Under the pieces are notes generated by a model. It did not search any database. It was not told the DNA's origin and was given only the letters and a program-made list of their open reading frames with translations. This document shows, piece after piece, positions 31,736 to 38,413 of a DNA stretch of 64,000 bases. Position 1 is the stretch's first letter; the number at the start of each line of letters is the position of its first letter. The translations under genes and the position numbers were made by a program. This DNA is from Brenneria nigrifluens DSM 30175 = ATCC 13028 (GTDB lineage: Bacteria > Pseudomonadota > Gammaproteobacteria > Enterobacterales > Enterobacteriaceae), in NCBI RefSeq assembly GCF_005484965.1, contig NZ_CP034036.1, forward strand, positions 2,604,001 to 2,668,000, read 5' to 3'.

Positions 31736-32302
31736 AAAACATTGCCCCAGCATGGAGGCTACGCCGCTAAGAACCGGCCCCCAGCTATCAATCGGCATCA
31801 AACGCATCAGCGATTCAATGCCCTCCTTCACCTCCTTTTCAAGAACGTGCAGCGGCGCGCCCAGCAATGCAGCTTGTTTGGCGTCAGAACATTCTCGCGA
31901 CGCGGCGGCCACCAGCTCCGCGTTTGTCTTCCCCTTCTTCAATCCGTACTGGCGGGCAATTTCGATCGGCATCACATCGGCAATCACCGGCGCCAGCTGC
32001 GTGACATACCCGGCGTAGCGCCGCGAGTTGAACGGGTTATCCAGCCAGCGGAAAATGTTCTGTCTGTTATTCCGGGCAGAATCGCCAAGTTGCAAACCAC
32101 GGCCGCCGCGCCGGTGCCATTCGTCAACGACCAGCTGCGCGATGGTTTCCTGCGCCCTGCCCGGCAATGTTTTCTGCCACGCTTCCACCGCTTCACGAAC
32201 GGCAATATGGCCAGCGGCGCCAGCTCGGCGAGAAGATTGATTTTTGGATTTCAATAATCCCGGATTGGCGTAGTTATCATCCTGATATGAAATGGTTTGC
32301 AT
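31733..32302 (-). CDS. YdaT-like/CII-position regulatory protein
   Basis: A 189-aa protein immediately after cro, where lambda has cII. AVREAVEAWQKTLPGRAQETIAQLVV, NRQNIFRWLDNPFNSRRYAGYVTQLAPVIADVMP resembles the YdaT domain of the Rac prophage, which is toxic when overproduced. A CII-type regulator is the alternative. No HTH is obvious. Confidence 0.6.
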   Translation of the reverse strand: MQTISYQDDNYANPGLLKSKNQSSRRAGAAGHIAVREAVEAWQKTLPGRAQETIAQLVVDEWHRRGGRGLQLGDSARNNRQNIFRWLDNPFNSRRYAGYVTQLAPVIADVMPIEIARQYGLKKGKTNAELVAAASRECSDAKQAALLGAPLHVLEKEVKEGIESLMRLMPIDSWGPVLSGVASMLGQCF

Positions 32303-32304
32303 GG

Positions 32305-32532
32305 TTATTTCCGTTTCGTGGTTTTGACTGATTTAGGTGGGAAGACGCTATCTAAGGTGCAATCACTACCCAGCTTGTTGAGCGCCTCAACGATTACGCG
32401 GCATTCAATCAATCCGGGGTCGCGGAGGCTGGCTTCGTAGTTGGAGAGGCGCGAACGCCCCCAACCAAGCACCTTTGCGAACTGTGTTTGAGATAAGCCG
32501 AGCTTCTGTCGCTCAATAGAAATGTTGTTCAC
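32305..32532 (-). CDS. Cro-like repressor
   Basis: A 75-aa HTH protein: RQKLGLSQTQFAKVLGWGRSRLSNYEAS is a textbook XRE helix-turn-helix, and the C-terminus is basic (KSVKTTKRK). It is divergent from the CI-like gene with shared operators between them and begins the leftward early operon, as Cro does. Confidence 0.85.
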   Translation of the reverse strand: MNNISIERQKLGLSQTQFAKVLGWGRSRLSNYEASLRDPGLIECRVIVEALNKLGSDCTLDSVFPPKSVKTTKRK

Positions 32533-32572
32533 TGTTTTCTCCTCACAAATTGGATAAGAGAATTAGACACAA

Positions 32573-32628
32573 AACGTGACTAACAGTCAATAACAATACG
32601 TGAATACTTTGATTGCCACGTTTCGTGG
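32573..32628. promoter_or_regulatory. CI/Cro operator region
   Basis: Three ACGTGA/CACGT-type sites are spaced along the divergent spacer: AAAACGTGAC (32571-32580), ATACGTGAAT (32597-32606) and the perfect dyad CCACG TTT CGTGG (32616-32628). TAGAAT at 32629-32634 may be the -10 of the repressor gene, giving a very short leader. Confidence 0.65.
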
Positions 32629-32641
32629 TAGAATTTGAGGC

Positions 32642-33031
32642 ATGAAAACAATGTCAGAAATCATCGGCGAGAGACTTAAAGATCTCCGAACAAAGAAGAA
32701 CTTAAGCCAAGCGCAACTCTCAAAGTTGTGCGGATGGTCTACGGCTTCGCGCGTGGGTAACTACGAACTAGGAACAAGAAGTATTGGCGCAGATGATGCC
32801 GTTGTTTTGGCAAGAGTATTGGGAATTACCCCATCCGAATTACTGTTCGGCGAACCAGGTGATTCATCTCAGTGGTTGACTGATCAGCAAAGAAAGATGC
32901 TAGAACTTTTTAATCAGCTTCCCGAAGCAGAACGCGAGCGCATGATCGACCTCTTCCAGCTCCGACTGAAAGAAATCGACGAGTACGTGGAGAAGTACCT
33001 TAGGGGTAGGTATAAGCCGGTAGAGGATTAA
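32642..33031 (+). CDS. CI-like repressor lacking a protease domain
   Basis: A 129-aa protein. Residues 7-65 are an XRE HTH (ERLKDLRTKKNLSQAQLSKL, then TASRVGNYELGTRSIG). The rest is a short helical tail (DQQRKMLELFNQLPEAERERMIDLF) likely used for dimerisation. No LexA-type Ser/Lys autoproteolysis domain exists, so RecA-driven self-cleavage is not possible. ATG 32651 is an alternative start with better spacing from GAGG. Confidence 0.8.
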   Translation: MKTMSEIIGERLKDLRTKKNLSQAQLSKLCGWSTASRVGNYELGTRSIGADDAVVLARVLGITPSELLFGEPGDSSQWLTDQQRKMLELFNQLPEAERERMIDLFQLRLKEIDEYVEKYLRGRYKPVED

Positions 33032-33047
33032 CCTCCAAAATATTAAA

Positions 33048-33080
33048 GGCCGGAAAGGTTGCCCCATCCGGCCTTTTTTA
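33048..33080 (+). terminator. Terminator after CI-like gene
   Basis: GGCCGGA and TCCGGCC close a hairpin followed by six T residues, 17 bp after the repressor stop codon. Confidence 0.85.
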
Positions 33081-33089
33081 CGTTTCAGG

Positions 33090-33173
33090 TCACTGTAAAA
33101 GTAGCCCAATCAATCGCAATAACGCGACAATGAACTCGAAAACCACAATAAGCGTGGAAATCAGATTGCTCAT
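33090..33173 (-). CDS. Small hydrophobic toxin-like peptide (TisB/DinQ type)
   Basis: A 27-aa frame from ATG 33173, with GAGGGAGCAG upstream. MSNLISTLIVVFEFIVALLR starts a single hydrophobic helix with few charged residues, ending LIGLLLQ. Size and pattern resemble type I toxins TisB and DinQ, which insert in the inner membrane. The mRNA 5' region contains 21 bases complementary to a divergent RNA predicted at 33590-33674. A short frame with RYVVLS lies in the leader and may aid translation. Toxicity is inferred, not shown. Confidence 0.6.
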   Translation of the reverse strand: MSNLISTLIVVFEFIVALLRLIGLLLQ

Positions 33174-33250
33174 CCGTTCTGCTCCCTCACAAGGGAACGC
33201 GGTTACCAACACTTTGCCTTTGGGTTACCTGTCAGCGCCGATCGCCATTT

Positions 33251-33271
33251 TGCTAAGAACAACATACCGCA
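33251..33271. repeat. 21-bp direct repeat, copy 1 (toxin leader)
   Basis: TGCTAAGAACAACATACCGC plus A; 20 of 21 bases equal copy 2 at 33594-33614. In the toxin mRNA (minus strand) this segment lies about 80 bases before the start codon. Confidence 0.8.
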
Positions 33272-33417
33272 CTCCCGGGTTAAGGCATCAACAGGAATAA
33301 CCCGATGACCAGGATTTACAAATCCAGCATCAGGGCACGCAATGAACAACCTAATAAGTAATTACATTGAGTCCGCCGACCAAGGCGGGCTAGTTGTCAA
33401 CGCCTCTTTCGAAGCGC

Positions 33418-33438
33418 TCGAGTTTTGACCAATGACCA
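33418..33438 (+). repeat. Dispersed 20-bp box, copy C
   Basis: TCGAGTTTTGACCAATGACC, exact consensus, between the toxin leader and the antitoxin RNA candidate. Confidence 0.7.
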
Positions 33439-33589
33439 CTTTTAGGAGCGACCCAAGATACGGAAATGTATAACCCAAAGAATGAGATACATCTTAGCGC
33501 GCGTGATTATTAATCCACACACGGAAATTTTCAAGTTGTTTATTTTTAAACCAGTGTATTGAAAAATTAATTTTATCCGTATAGCCTTA

Positions 33590-33674
33590 ACACTGCTAAG
33601 AACGACATACCGCAATAAGCCCATCAGTTAAGTTGATGGGCGTAATCAACCCCACTACGGTGGGGTTTTTTATT
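33590..33674 (+). ncRNA. Candidate antitoxin sRNA for the small hydrophobic toxin
   Basis: The predicted RNA of about 85 nt starts near 33591 (TTGAAA 33559-33564, TATAGC 33580-33585; the 15-bp spacing is short). Its 5' end carries copy 2 of the 21-bp repeat, able to pair with the toxin leader over 21 bp with one G-U pair. Then come an 8-bp hairpin (33619-33626 with 33634-33641) and a terminator with a UACG loop. Divergent placement with a 5' antisense stretch is the plan of istR/tisB, ohsC/shoB, orz/zor and agrB/dinQ. Confidence 0.6.
33648..33672 (+). terminator. Terminator of candidate antitoxin RNA
   Basis: AACCCCAC, loop TACG, GTGGGGTT, then a T-run. Very stable stem with a favoured tetraloop. 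Confidence 0.85.
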
Positions 33675-33714
33675 GGTTGATTATTCTGCGAACTGACCTT
33701 AATCCCTCATTTCG

Positions 33715-33739
33715 AACTACTGCAAATTTTGCAGTAGTT
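33715..33739. repeat. Perfect 25-bp palindrome
   Basis: AACTACTGCAAA, centre T, TTTGCAGTAGTT. It lies just before another terminator. The motif ACTACTGCAAATT recurs at the ant gene end (5838-5850). Confidence 0.7.
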
Positions 33740-33743
33740 GCCC

Positions 33744-33766
33744 ATCCCGCCGGGCGGGATTTTTTG
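33744..33766 (+). terminator. Rho-independent terminator
   Basis: ATCCCGC and GCGGGAT arms with a small loop and six T residues. Together with the previous one it insulates the early genes that follow. Confidence 0.75.
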
Positions 33767-33828
33767 TGCCTGAAATTCACGCCAAATCAAAGTCTCCCTC
33801 CAGAGCGCATTCGTGTGCGCGAAATAGC

Positions 33829-33864
33829 CACATATTGTGTTTGACATACCAGACACAATATGTG
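33829..33864. repeat. Perfect 12-bp inverted repeat around TTGACA
   Basis: CACATATTGTGT and ACACAATATGTG flank a 12-nt centre TTGACATACCAG. It may be an operator over a promoter for the rightward small genes, or a transcript hairpin. The rest of 33,770-34,120 shows no convincing gene except the short frame listed next. Confidence 0.55.
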
Positions 33865-33976
33865 ACTATCGCTTTACACAACGCAGCAACGCCACCAGCC
33901 AGAACCCTACGAAGCAATACCGCGAGTTACTTCGTATCTGCACGGTGACCAAGTAGCCAGCCCGAGGCGTAAGAAC

Positions 33977-34072
33977 ATGACGGCAGTTGCTGGAAGTAAT
34001 CGCGCAGCAGGTAAAAACACGTTCCGCCAGCCTGGCGTTAATGGCAGATGTGATAAGTGGACAACGCATTGA
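33977..34072 (+). CDS. Possible 31-aa peptide
   Basis: ATG 33977 follows GAGG at acceptable spacing. The frame reads MTAVAGSNRAAGKNTFRQPG and continues to TGA at 34072. It is basic, without hydrophobic segment. It precedes the small early genes in the same direction. Support is limited to the ribosome site and position. Confidence 0.3.
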   Translation: MTAVAGSNRAAGKNTFRQPGVNGRCDKWTTH

Positions 34073-34122
34073 GTGGTTTGCGGACTGATGGTTGGGATTG
34101 TTTCTTTTTTCGCGAGGATGGC

Positions 34123-34341
34123 ATGAAAAAGACATGGACATACTCAGAGGTAACCCAGGGCGCCATTGCTGAAATTGAACGCCTGAAAAGAGAGGCTGCG
34201 CAGAGCACAGGAGTCGCGGCCGATATGCACAGGGATTGGGCGTTGGGCGTGTTTATGTTCTGGAATCGCATAACCGAAGGCCAGCAGGAACCTGGCGACT
34301 GGGAGCGTCTTCATAAACTGGCAGGGCTGAATGATGATTAA
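34123..34341 (+). CDS. Small early phage protein, unknown
   Basis: A 72-aa protein from ATG 34123 with GAGG upstream, beginning MKKTWTYSEVTQGAIAEIER. Helical and acidic, with aromatic residues in ALGVFMFWNRITEG. First of three overlapping small genes before the large RNA region. A longer upstream frame lacks a ribosome site. Confidence 0.65.
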   Translation: MKKTWTYSEVTQGAIAEIERLKREAAQSTGVAADMHRDWALGVFMFWNRITEGQQEPGDWERLHKLAGLNDD

Positions 34342-34462
34342 TTCTCAGAAATTACGCCGGGCTCAAAAGCTGGCCAGGCGGGCCCAGGTTCAGGGCAGCA
34401 GTAAAAAATGGGATGCGGCAAATCGCATCATGGCGCGGGCAACCGGTAAGGAAATTAACTGA
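34334..34462 (+). CDS. Small basic early phage protein
   Basis: A 42-aa frame overlapping the previous gene by 8 bp and the next by one base (TGATG). It starts MINSQKLRRAQKLARRAQVQ and is strongly basic, suggesting nucleic-acid binding. The frame conservation at both junctions supports translation. Confidence 0.6.
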   Translation: MINSQKLRRAQKLARRAQVQGSSKKWDAANRIMARATGKEIN

Positions 34463-34653
34463 TGGGAACACTGTACGCACTCGTTATCACCGTCTGCATG
34501 TTTGGCAGCCATTGCGAGGACGCGGTGCTGGAGATTTACGAATCCGAGCAGACCTGTATTGATGCCGCATTCGAACAACGCGTTAACGGAGAATGCCTGG
34601 CTGTTGAGGGGATTATCCGGGCTGATGACCAACAGCCAGCAATGAAGTTTTGA
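34462..34653 (+). CDS. DUF1482 family protein
   Basis: A 63-aa protein: MGTLYALVITVCMFGSHCED, then YESEQTCIDAAFEQRVNGEC and VEGII match DUF1482, short cysteine-containing proteins common in the left early region of lambdoid phages beside recE. Function unknown. Four cysteines could form two disulfides. Confidence 0.8.
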   Translation: MGTLYALVITVCMFGSHCEDAVLEIYESEQTCIDAAFEQRVNGECLAVEGIIRADDQQPAMKF

Positions 34654-34655
34654 TA

Positions 34656-34676
34656 TCGAGTTTTGAATAATTGCCA
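34656..34676 (+). repeat. Dispersed 20-bp box, copy D (diverged)
   Basis: TCGAGTTTTGAATAATTGCC keeps 11 bases of the left half and diverges on the right. It stands directly after DUF1482 and just before the structured RNA region. Confidence 0.6.
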
Positions 34677-34710
34677 TTTGTTGGCCTGTTGCCAGCACTG
34701 GGGAAAACGC

Positions 34711-35331
34711 TACACGAACGGTGAGAGCCCGGGCCGGAGACGTAACCGGCACTAATTGAGGGTGGCGACCGAATAATACGCTGACTTGCGGGAAAGACCG
34801 CAACCGAATTCGATTTGGAACGCTCTCCACCGTTCGCGGTGTGTTCTCCTGACGCATAGAGAGTCAATGCTAAGGCCGTCCGATGGCGCGCAAACGGGGT
34901 CAGCCTGCGTCCTCGATAAACCACGGATAAAACAGTGCCGCCAGTCGACCAGGGCGTTATCTGGAAGGTGAGATGCCAGCACTCTCGACGGCAGTGACAC
35001 CAGGGAAGTAGACCGGCGTCAGCTCCACGTTACGGAGCACCCAACTGCAAGGGTACTGGCGTATGACAGGCTCATAACCTAACCCATACGTGCCGCGGTG
35101 CCAAACGTGGCAAGTGCCCTTTCAGTTGTGGTGTATGTGCAGGCTGATGCGCCGGGTCGCGCGGTTAAACTCCGCCGTGTTGCGCAAAGAGACAAAGGTA
35201 TTGCCCGTGGTGATGCGGAAATCACCTTAACAGACTAAGCCGGAGATCAGCACCGGCCACCACAACCTTGTTATTGCTGTGTGTAGTCTTTCGGCGGTGC
35301 GGAGTTTTCCCGGCCAATCCGCCATTTTTTT
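34711..35331 (+). ncRNA. Candidate large structured RNA (about 620 nt)
   Basis: No frame of 60 codons or more lies between 35,001 and 35,478 on either strand, and none nearby looks like a gene. The plus strand folds into domains. Domain 1 is closed by a 14-bp helix (34715-34728 with 34822-34836, one bulged C) around hairpins 34733-34750, 34786-34803 and 34804-34818. Next come 34851-34856/34906-34911, the 34936-34993 arm, hairpin 35022-35038, 35060-35065/35085-35090 and hairpin 35099-35112. A last domain (35125-35133/35258-35266) holds hairpins 35161-35175, 35209-35226 and 35239-35257. A terminator closes it. Family unknown to me; a decayed gene is the main alternative. Confidence 0.55.
35293..35331 (+). 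terminator. Terminator of the structured RNA region
   Basis: GGCGG (35293-35297) pairs with CCGCC (35319-35323) around an inner small hairpin, followed by seven T residues. Confidence 0.7.
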
Positions 35332-35346
35332 CACCAGCATACAGAC

Positions 35347-35378
35347 GTAAAAAAGCCCACCGAAGCGGGCCTTTTTAC
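35347..35378. terminator. Second terminator before recE
   Basis: GCCC/GGGC extended by A5/T5 arms, giving a stem usable in both directions. Two terminators in a row ahead of recE imply that recET transcription needs antitermination or its own promoter. Confidence 0.75.
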
Positions 35379-35406
35379 CCGGTCAGCCGACCAAAGCTTT
35401 CCGGAA

Positions 35407-35427
35407 TCGAGTTTTGAACAATGACCA
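35407..35427 (+). repeat. Dispersed 20-bp box, copy E
   Basis: TCGAGTTTTGAACAATGACC, one change from consensus. With copy D it brackets the structured RNA region as direct repeats 751 bp apart. Confidence 0.7.
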
Positions 35428-35487
35428 CTACCAGAAGGGAGCTATCAAAGTCCCGGGTAGTCTACTATCCAAAGGAGCTTAAACGCA

Positions 35488-38403
35488 ATGATCGAATTTG
35501 CATATCTGATCAAGGCCAAGGCCAAAGCGGACGCAAAAAGCCTTTTCTGCTGGTTCAGCGCTAAATCCGAATCCCGCGGCAACCGCGAAATCCTCAACAT
35601 CCTCGAAGACGCAGAAATTGAAACCGGCCGCGGCGCCGATTACCAGTTGCCTGTCCGCACCAACCTCCCCGTATTTGATGACCTGCCGGAAGAAGGTGTT
35701 CTGGATGATACCTGGTGCGACCGCTACGAACTGGCCGATGACGGCCGGACGTGGCAGAAAATCGCAGCCGGCGCACCGAATTCCGTCAACATTCAGGATG
35801 ACCACGCCAGCACTGCCGGCACGCAGCCCACAGCAGCGCCGGGCGATGCCGTCGGCGGAACCATCACTATTGACCAAACGACATTTAACCAGCGGGTCAT
35901 CGGCGCCTGGCTGTACGGCTCGTTCACGAAACTGTTCTCTGGCCAGCAGCACGAAATCAGAGAATTGCAACATGATATGGATGCGACTTACATTCAGAAT
36001 GCCCTGCTGGCGCTGAATAACGCCAAAGAGTTGCTGCAGGTCCAGCATTGCTTCCCCGAAACGCTATTCGATCTCATTGATGCCATTAAATCCGTCTGGC
36101 CTGTAGATGGTGCTGCGCCGGACGTCGGAAGTATCGTGACATTCTCCAAAGAATGGCTGAACGCCAGGCACCCGCAGTCCGGTATTGACAATGGCCGCCC
36201 GTACCGCGATGAGGTTACCGAGAAGTGGGCGAAGAAGTCCGCTATTAAGCGTACTGATGCGGGTACGAATGCCGGTGGCGGGAATAAAACCGATCGCTCA
36301 TCAGAATATGAGCATACCCTCGATACGCTGGATAAAGAAATCGCAATGGCTACATTGCCGATGGATTTCGATATCTACGAAATTCCCGGGCCGATCTACC
36401 GCCGCGCAAAAGAGATCATTGCCAACAAGGAAGAGCCGTTTAAAACGTGGAGCCAGAAACTGCGCAATATGCCCGGCATCCTGGATTTTTCGCGCGCGGC
36501 AATTTTCGCGCTTATCCGCAATGCGAATCCCGACATCACTCAGATGCCTGGATCACTCCAGACGTATATCAACGCCAATCTGACGGAGTCAAACCACGCT
36601 GGCCCGTCTCCGGAGTTACTGGCGCTGGCCCGGCACCTGCCGGCAGAAAATACAAAACCGCTCGCCACCAATGAACCCAGCAACGGCGCGGCTATTCCGC
36701 CGAAAAATACGGAATCGGTCACCACCGAAAGACAGCAACCGGAAATGAAAAATCTTGGTGATGGAATGTTCTCTATTGATGGCCTGGTGGGCGATACCCA
36801 ACAAACCGCCTCAAATGAGGGAGAAAAACCGGAAAATTCTGCGGAGGCCGGCAATGTGCAGGTGGAAACGAATGACGGTCTGCAAGTCGAAACTGACGCT
36901 GCGGTACAGAAAAATGAAATCGCTGATGCAGACAATCAGGATCCGGCGCCAGCAAGTAATCCTATAGCAGAGGCGTTTTCAAAAGCGGTCGCTGAACACC
37001 CAAATTTAAGCACACTGGTTAATGACGACGAACCACAAAATGCACAGCAAAATATTCCAGAAAATATTCCTCTGGAAACTGAAACGCCAGCGCCGGATAC
37101 CGAGAAACAGTCGTGGCCAGAATATTTTGAGCCTGGGCGCTATGAAGGTGTTCCGAATGAGGTTTACCACGCCGCGAACGGTATTAGCAGTACTCAAGTG
37201 AAAGATGCTCGCATCAGCTTGATGTATTTCAATGCTCGCCACGTAGCGAAAACCATCGAGAAAGAACGCTCGAAAGTTCTCGACATGGGAAATCTGGTCC
37301 ACGCGCTGGCGCTGGAGCCGGAAAAACTGGACGACGAATTCAGCGTTGAGCCCGAAATTCCGGCGGGTGCGTTCACCACCACGGCGACCATCCGCGCGTT
37401 TATCGATGAACACAACACTAACCTGCCTCCGCAACTGAACGCTGACGAGATCAAAGCGTTGCTGGAGGCATACAACGTCACCATGCCCGCTCAGGTGCCG
37501 CTTGGCGCATCTGCCGACGAAACAGGACAGAGTTACATGATGCTGCCGCCGGAATATCAGCGCATTGACGAAGGTCAGAAACAAACCGCAGCGGCAATGA
37601 AAGCCTGCATCAAAGAGTACAACTCCACCCTGCCCGCCCAAGTAAAAACCAGCGGCAGCCGCGATGCACTGCTGGAGCAATTGGCTGTCATCAATCCTGA
37701 TCTGGTGGCCCAGGAATCACAGAAGCCAGCACCGCTGAAAGTTTCCGGGACCAAGGCGGATCTGATTCAGACAGTTAAAGCCGTAAAACCGGACGCGGTA
37801 TTTGCTGACGAGTTGCTGGACGCATGGCGCGATAATCCGGGAAATAAAATCCTGGTTACCCGGCAGCAGCTTGAAACAGCACTGGCCATTCAGGAAGCGT
37901 TGCTGGCGCACCCAACGTCCGGAATGCTGCTACGCCACCCAAGCCGTGCTGTGGAAGTGAGCTATTTCGGTATGGATGAGGAAACCGGGCTGGAAGTTCG
38001 CGTTCGCCCAGACCTGGAGATCGAGATCGATGGGCTGCGTATCGCTGCTGACTTGAAAACGATCAGCATGTGGAACGTTAAGCGTGATGCGCTGCGCGCG
38101 AAATTACATCGGGAAATCATTGAGCGGGATTATCACCTGTCTGCAGCGATGTATTGCGATGTGGCCACGCTCGATCAGTTCTTCTGGATATTCGTCAACA
38201 AAGATGAGGGCTATCACTGGATTGCCGTTATTGAAGCCTCTACCGACATTCTTGATTTGGGGCGTCTTGAATACCAGAAAACCATGCGTGAAATTGCCGA
38301 ATCCTATGACACCGATACATGGCCGGCGCCGGTAACCGAAGACTACACCGACGAACTGAATGATTTTGACCTGCGCCGTCTTGAAGCACTGCGCGGACAA
38401 TAA
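35488..38403 (+). CDS. recE: Exodeoxyribonuclease VIII (RecE)
   Basis: A 971-aa protein from ATG 35488 with AAAGGAG upstream. Only the C-terminal part is the nuclease (from about 541, WPEYFEPGRYEGVPNEVYHA; active site RPDLEIEIDGLRIAADLKTI at about 841-860), as in Rac RecE. It degrades one strand of duplex ends for RecT annealing. Between about 610 and 780 lie repeated short helical segments (AFIDEHNTNLPPQL; ACIKEYNSTLPAQV; LKVSGTKADLIQTV) resembling SAP/HeH units, inserted in the nuclease domain. The first 540 residues are poorly conserved and acidic. Confidence 0.85.
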   Translation: MIEFAYLIKAKAKADAKSLFCWFSAKSESRGNREILNILEDAEIETGRGADYQLPVRTNLPVFDDLPEEGVLDDTWCDRYELADDGRTWQKIAAGAPNSVNIQDDHASTAGTQPTAAPGDAVGGTITIDQTTFNQRVIGAWLYGSFTKLFSGQQHEIRELQHDMDATYIQNALLALNNAKELLQVQHCFPETLFDLIDAIKSVWPVDGAAPDVGSIVTFSKEWLNARHPQSGIDNGRPYRDEVTEKWAKKSAIKRTDAGTNAGGGNKTDRSSEYEHTLDTLDKEIAMATLPMDFDIYEIPGPIYRRAKEIIANKEEPFKTWSQKLRNMPGILDFSRAAIFALIRNANPDITQMPGSLQTYINANLTESNHAGPSPELLALARHLPAENTKPLATNEPSNGAAIPPKNTESVTTERQQPEMKNLGDGMFSIDGLVGDTQQTASNEGEKPENSAEAGNVQVETNDGLQVETDAAVQKNEIADADNQDPAPASNPIAEAFSKAVAEHPNLSTLVNDDEPQNAQQNIPENIPLETETPAPDTEKQSWPEYFEPGRYEGVPNEVYHAANGISSTQVKDARISLMYFNARHVAKTIEKERSKVLDMGNLVHALALEPEKLDDEFSVEPEIPAGAFTTTATIRAFIDEHNTNLPPQLNADEIKALLEAYNVTMPAQVPLGASADETGQSYMMLPPEYQRIDEGQKQTAAAMKACIKEYNSTLPAQVKTSGSRDALLEQLAVINPDLVAQESQKPAPLKVSGTKADLIQTVKAVKPDAVFADELLDAWRDNPGNKILVTRQQLETALAIQEALLAHPTSGMLLRHPSRAVEVSYFGMDEETGLEVRVRPDLEIEIDGLRIAADLKTISMWNVKRDALRAKLHREIIERDYHLSAAMYCDVATLDQFFWIFVNKDEGYHWIAVIEASTDILDLGRLEYQKTMREIAESYDTDTWPAPVTEDYTDELNDFDLRRLEALRGQ

Positions 38404-38413
38404 GGGGGTAGCT

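Noticed and set aside
33442..33624. 60-codon minus-strand frame over the antitoxin RNA candidate
   Set aside because: No ribosome site and odd composition; the region is better explained by the plus-strand RNA with hairpins and terminator.
34390..35000. Overlapping minus-strand frames opposite DUF1482 and the structured RNA
   Set aside because: Composition does not look protein-like, they oppose the local transcription direction and have no ribosome sites.
34711..35331. Group II intron or retron explanation for the structured region
   Set aside because: No reverse transcriptase or homing endonuclease nearby, and I could not find a domain V-like hairpin or the usual intron start.
35422..35559. 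45-codon frame starting within box E and overlapping recE
   Set aside because: No ribosome site; only the ATG inside the repeat supports it. A leader peptide cannot be excluded.
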